25,662 nucleotides of DNA. It comes from an uncultured Collinsella sp. (GTDB lineage Bacteria; Actinomycetota; Coriobacteriia; Coriobacteriales; Coriobacteriaceae). Below, piece after piece: positions 23,619 to 25,662 of the stretch (positions within the stretch are counted from its first letter, which is position 1; every line of letters starts with the position of its first letter). The stretch is taken from positions 1 to 25,662 of the forward strand of contig URMZ01000026.1 in NCBI GenBank assembly GCA_900549025.1, given 5' to 3'. Under the pieces are notes generated by a model. That model was given only the letters and a program-made list of their open reading frames with translations. It was not told the DNA's origin and did not search any database. A program made the position numbers and the translations under genes.

Positions 23619-24524
23619 CTACACACTCAACCAACGATCGTCCTCGGCTCGGCAAAAGCCCTCGCGCTCCAGGTCAGCTAGAATGCCCGCGATCAAGTCG
23701 CACTCGACCGGCCCGCGACCGGCTGCCGCTTCCATCTCGTTAACGCCCACCACGGCATCAGCAAGCGTAATCCCCGCCGGCTGCCCATCGCGCGCTGCCA
23801 ACAACATACGCACGATATGCGCGCGCTTTTGGCGGCGCGAGCCCTCAAACTTGGACTGACGACTATAGCCCGCCGACCGCCTGGACGGATTGGGCAGTGT
23901 CTTTTTAAGATACGCGCCGTAATCCAGCAATGCGTAATACCACGCGCGCGGCGTGTCGGCATCGTCTTGAGGCGCGGCAAAGGGCGCGATCTCGTCCGCC
24001 GCCGCACCGGGGACCGCCGGACAGGCAGCTTGGATCAGCGGCACCAGTTCGCGATCGGGAACGGCCGGCACATCGGGAAAGAAATGATGCAAAAAGACCG
24101 TGCGCACATTGGTCTCCAAATACACGCCCGGAAGATCAAACGCAAACGAACGGATACCCTGCGCCGTTGCCGGGCCAATACCAGGCAGAGCGACCAAGTC
24201 ACGCGTCTCACGCGGAAACTCCCCGTCCCAGTCCTCTACAACGCGCTGAGCGGCCCCGTGAAGCGCCAGAGCGCGTCGGTTGTAGCCCATGCCCTGCCAA
24301 GCGTCCAAAACATCGGAAGGCGCGGCCTGGGCAAGCGCCTGCACAGTCGGAAAACGATCGAGCCACACCGGCATGCGCGCCTCCACACGCGGCACCTGTG
24401 TTTGCTGCAGCATGACCTCAGAAAGCCAAATGATGTACGGATCGCGTGTGCGGCGCCACGGAAGGTCGCGATAACGCAGGACCCCTTCCGAACGAATCAT
24501 CGAACGAAAGGGGTCCTGAATCAT
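23619..24524 (-). CDS. MutY-like HhH-GPD DNA glycosylase lacking the Fe-S cluster
   Basis: The 301-residue protein resembles A/G-specific adenine glycosylase, which removes adenine paired with 8-oxoguanine. It has LPWRRTRDPYIIWLSEVMLQ with Glu36, aligned with the catalytic Glu of MutY. The helix-hairpin-helix LVALPGIGPATAQGI follows. At the position of the second catalytic residue, usually Asp (LDGNV in E. coli MutY), it has Glu137 (YLETNVRTVF). The C-x6-C-x2-C-x5-C motif for [4Fe-4S] is absent; the region after DYGAYLKKTLPNPSRRS has basic residues instead. There is no clear NUDIX-like MutT domain. AAGGAG lies 8 nt upstream of the ATG at 24524. It follows the Rrf2 gene by 21 nt, so the two form an operon. 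Other HhH-GPD activities are possible. Confidence 0.85.
   Translation of the reverse strand: MIQDPFRSMIRSEGVLRYRDLPWRRTRDPYIIWLSEVMLQQTQVPRVEARMPVWLDRFPTVQALAQAAPSDVLDAWQGMGYNRRALALHGAAQRVVEDWDGEFPRETRDLVALPGIGPATAQGIRSFAFDLPGVYLETNVRTVFLHHFFPDVPAVPDRELVPLIQAACPAVPGAAADEIAPFAAPQDDADTPRAWYYALLDYGAYLKKTLPNPSRRSAGYSRQSKFEGSRRQKRAHIVRMLLAARDGQPAGITLADAVVGVNEMEAAAGRGPVECDLIAGILADLEREGFCRAEDDRWLSV
24478..24517 (-). promoter_or_regulatory. Perfect hairpin in the first codons of the MutY-like gene
   Basis: AGGACCCCTT (24478-24487) is the exact reverse complement of 24508-24517, with a 20-nt loop. It starts 7 nt inside the start codon (24524) and loops out a second in-frame ATG (24500). It could affect translation initiation or couple it to the upstream Rrf2 gene; it may also be chance. 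Confidence 0.4.
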
Positions 24525-24545
24525 GGCTATGCTCCTTATGCGGCG

Positions 24546-25031
24546 CTATTCCTCCCGGTAAGCGCACGCGCAGGTGGCGTACTCGGGAAACGCTTCGCGG
24601 TTGGCGAACTTGGGATCGACGGCCGGGAACTGGCGGTGAGCGACGATGTCGCCGAGCGAAACGGAATCGAGGTAGTCGCGCATCAACGCCTGAGCTCCGG
24701 CCCACAGGGGATGATAGCAGCACGCGCCCATGCGCGCACAGTCACCATCGGGCGCGGTGCAATCGTTCATAACCATAGGACCCTGAACGGCCTCGACGAC
24801 CTGGCGGATAGTGACGTCGTCCGGACTGACCTTGAGACGCATGCCACCGTGGACGCCACGCAGGCTCTCCACAATACCGGCCTGGACCAAACCGTGCTGA
24901 ATCGAGCGGGCAAACGAATACGGGACATTGACCTCTTCGGCAGCGGTGCGAACAGAAAGCAAACACTCCGGATCCTCAGCAAGCATCGCCAGCATTCGAA
25001 GGGCGTAATCAGTCTTCCTCGATATGTCCAT
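24546..25031 (-). CDS. Rrf2-family regulator with IscR-like cysteine motif
   Basis: The 161-residue protein has an N-terminal winged helix typical of Rrf2 proteins (MDISRKTDYALRMLAMLAED, SIQHGLVQAGIVESLRGVHGGMRL). Cys91, Cys98 and Cys104, plus His107 in CYHPLW, match the [2Fe-2S] ligand set of E. coli IscR (Cys92, Cys98, Cys104, His107) in order and almost in spacing. An extra Cys105 and two C-terminal cysteines (ATCACAYREE) are present. This suggests an Fe-S, redox or NO sensor. The ATG at 25031 has AAAGGGG upstream; longer readings have no site. It is the first gene of an operon with the MutY-like glycosylase. Targets are unknown; its own upstream region has a palindrome at 25225-25236. Confidence 0.9.
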   Translation of the reverse strand: MDISRKTDYALRMLAMLAEDPECLLSVRTAAEEVNVPYSFARSIQHGLVQAGIVESLRGVHGGMRLKVSPDDVTIRQVVEAVQGPMVMNDCTAPDGDCARMGACCYHPLWAGAQALMRDYLDSVSLGDIVAHRQFPAVDPKFANREAFPEYATCACAYREE

Positions 25032-25191
25032 TTTTCCCCTTTCAAGGAATACGAACAGCTCGAACGAGCTCCGGGGCCGAGCTTGTGTCGAGACGCTAAA
25101 TGACCGCCAGGACATCCAAATGGTAAATCGGATATCCACTGAGTGCCGCGCTTGGAGCGAAATGCATCAGATGCGGCGCACAGTGCAATTT

Positions 25192-25197
25192 AGTATA
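25192..25197 (-). promoter_or_regulatory. Candidate -10 of the Rrf2-mutY operon
   Basis: The minus strand reads GGCTATACTAAATT, a good TATACT -10, about 160 nt upstream of the start codon. The -35 at 17 bp (TTCTAC) is poor. The inverted repeat at 25208-25224 lies directly upstream in the spacer/-35 region, where a regulator would act. Confidence 0.4.
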
Positions 25198-25356
25198 GCC
25201 TAACCCCCTGTCTCGTAGAACAGGTGTTGCGCAACAAAGCTGTTGTTCAGACAGATATACTTATTAGATTTTACTTGCGTTCCCGAAGGCGCGGGGATTC
25301 TGGGCGAAGATGCACCAGGGCGATCGTTCTATCGAAACAAAGTGCATCAAACGCAA

Positions 25357-25382
25357 AAAGCCACGTCCGAAGACGTGGCTTT
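25357..25382 (-). terminator. Intrinsic terminator of tRNA-Asp
   Basis: AAAGCCACGTC and GACGTGGCTTT form a perfect 11-bp stem with a TTCG tetraloop on the minus strand, followed by TTGCG after the stem's terminal Ts. It begins 8 nt after the tRNA 3' end. Confidence 0.9.
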
Positions 25383-25390
25383 AATTGCGT

Positions 25391-25468
<78 letters not shown>

Positions 25469-25514
25469 AGGCAGACGTTCGCGTTTGTTTCCGCTCGCGT
25501 GCGCTGCGAGGATT

Positions 25515-25544
25515 AGTATACACAGAAGTCTGTCTGGCGCGCAA
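25515..25544 (-). promoter_or_regulatory. Promoter of tRNA-Asp
   Basis: The minus strand has -10 TATACT (25520-25515) and a possible -35 TTGCGC (25544-25539), 18 bp apart. A and T tracts at about 25547-25567 lie directly upstream and resemble an UP element, as expected for a strong stable-RNA promoter. Confidence 0.6.
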
Positions 25545-25636
25545 CAACTTTTTTGAAAAAATTTTTTTGGGTCCCTCCGGGAGGGTCTCCGGGGCTGAGG
25601 GCGGGGGTTAAGTTTGTCGCGAGTTCCGCACGCAAA

Positions 25637-25659
25637 GGAAAGCACTTAATGTGCTTTCC
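25637..25659 (-). terminator. Hairpin at the window edge, terminator of an upstream minus-strand gene
   Basis: GGAAAGCAC (25637-25645) pairs perfectly with GTGCTTTCC (25651-25659) around 5 nt, with TTTGCG following on the minus strand. It probably ends a gene just outside the window. Confidence 0.6.
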
Positions 25660-25662
25660 GTC

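Larger units (their letters stand above)
25032..25390. other. Gene-free stretch between tRNA-Asp and the Rrf2 gene
   Basis: These 359 nt hold the tRNA terminator (25357-25382) and the Rrf2 leader and promoter. TGTTGCGCAACA (25225-25236) is a perfect 12-nt palindrome, and CCTGT/ACAGG (25208-25224) is a nearby inverted repeat. Either could be a regulator site, possibly for the Rrf2 protein itself. No coding frame is supportable. Confidence 0.6.

Overview
The window looks like chromosome from a GC-rich, anaerobic, gut-type actinobacterium of the class Coriobacteriia, most likely Collinsella or a close relative. The basis is the high GC content, a rubrerythrin, a mannose-family PTS, strong purine-rich ribosome binding sites, and many short palindromic intergenic repeats. 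This is an inference from gene content; no rRNA is present to confirm it. Every gene except one is on the minus strand, so transcription runs from high to low coordinates.

Positions 1-10544 hold the most interesting block, a sugar-amine uptake and breakdown locus. In order of transcription it contains a SIS-domain deglycase-like enzyme (8624-9616) divergent from a GntR/HutC regulator (9822-10544, the only plus-strand gene). Next come an EamA-type exporter and a mannose-family PTS (EIIAB, EIIC, EIID), then a second SIS deglycase-like enzyme (3187-4170). Farther down are a HAD sugar-phosphatase-like protein, a YitT-type membrane protein and a second GntR/HutC regulator (100-819). Both SIS proteins keep a Glu/His pair 16 residues apart, as I recall for FraB and the GlmS isomerase domain. 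The set resembles the frl/gfr systems for Amadori products such as fructoselysine and glucoselysine: the PTS would phosphorylate on import and the deglycases would release hexose 6-phosphate and an amine. The substrate is inferred. A shared motif (ACGT-N5-ACGT, with ACGTTATA) near the promoters of the 100-819 regulator, the PTS and the EamA gene suggests one regulon.

Positions 10566-21585 are mostly housekeeping genes: a GNAT acetyltransferase, a threonine aldolase, a PAP2 phosphatase, mfd, nth, an ABC exporter, rmuC and a small membrane protein of unknown function. Positions 22019-25031 hold an unknown four-helix membrane protein, rubrerythrin, a divergent MutY-like glycosylase and an IscR-like Rrf2 regulator. 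A tRNA-Asp with its own promoter and terminator follows at 25391-25468.

The intergenic regions are rich in structured repeats. One 84-nt palindromic element occurs twice with a nearly identical 46-nt core but unrelated, self-complementary outer arms. Another repeat family abuts stop codons at three genes. There is also a 119-nt element with 15-bp terminal inverted repeats and a family of about 33-45 nt small inverted repeats. No transposase, phage gene or CRISPR array was seen.
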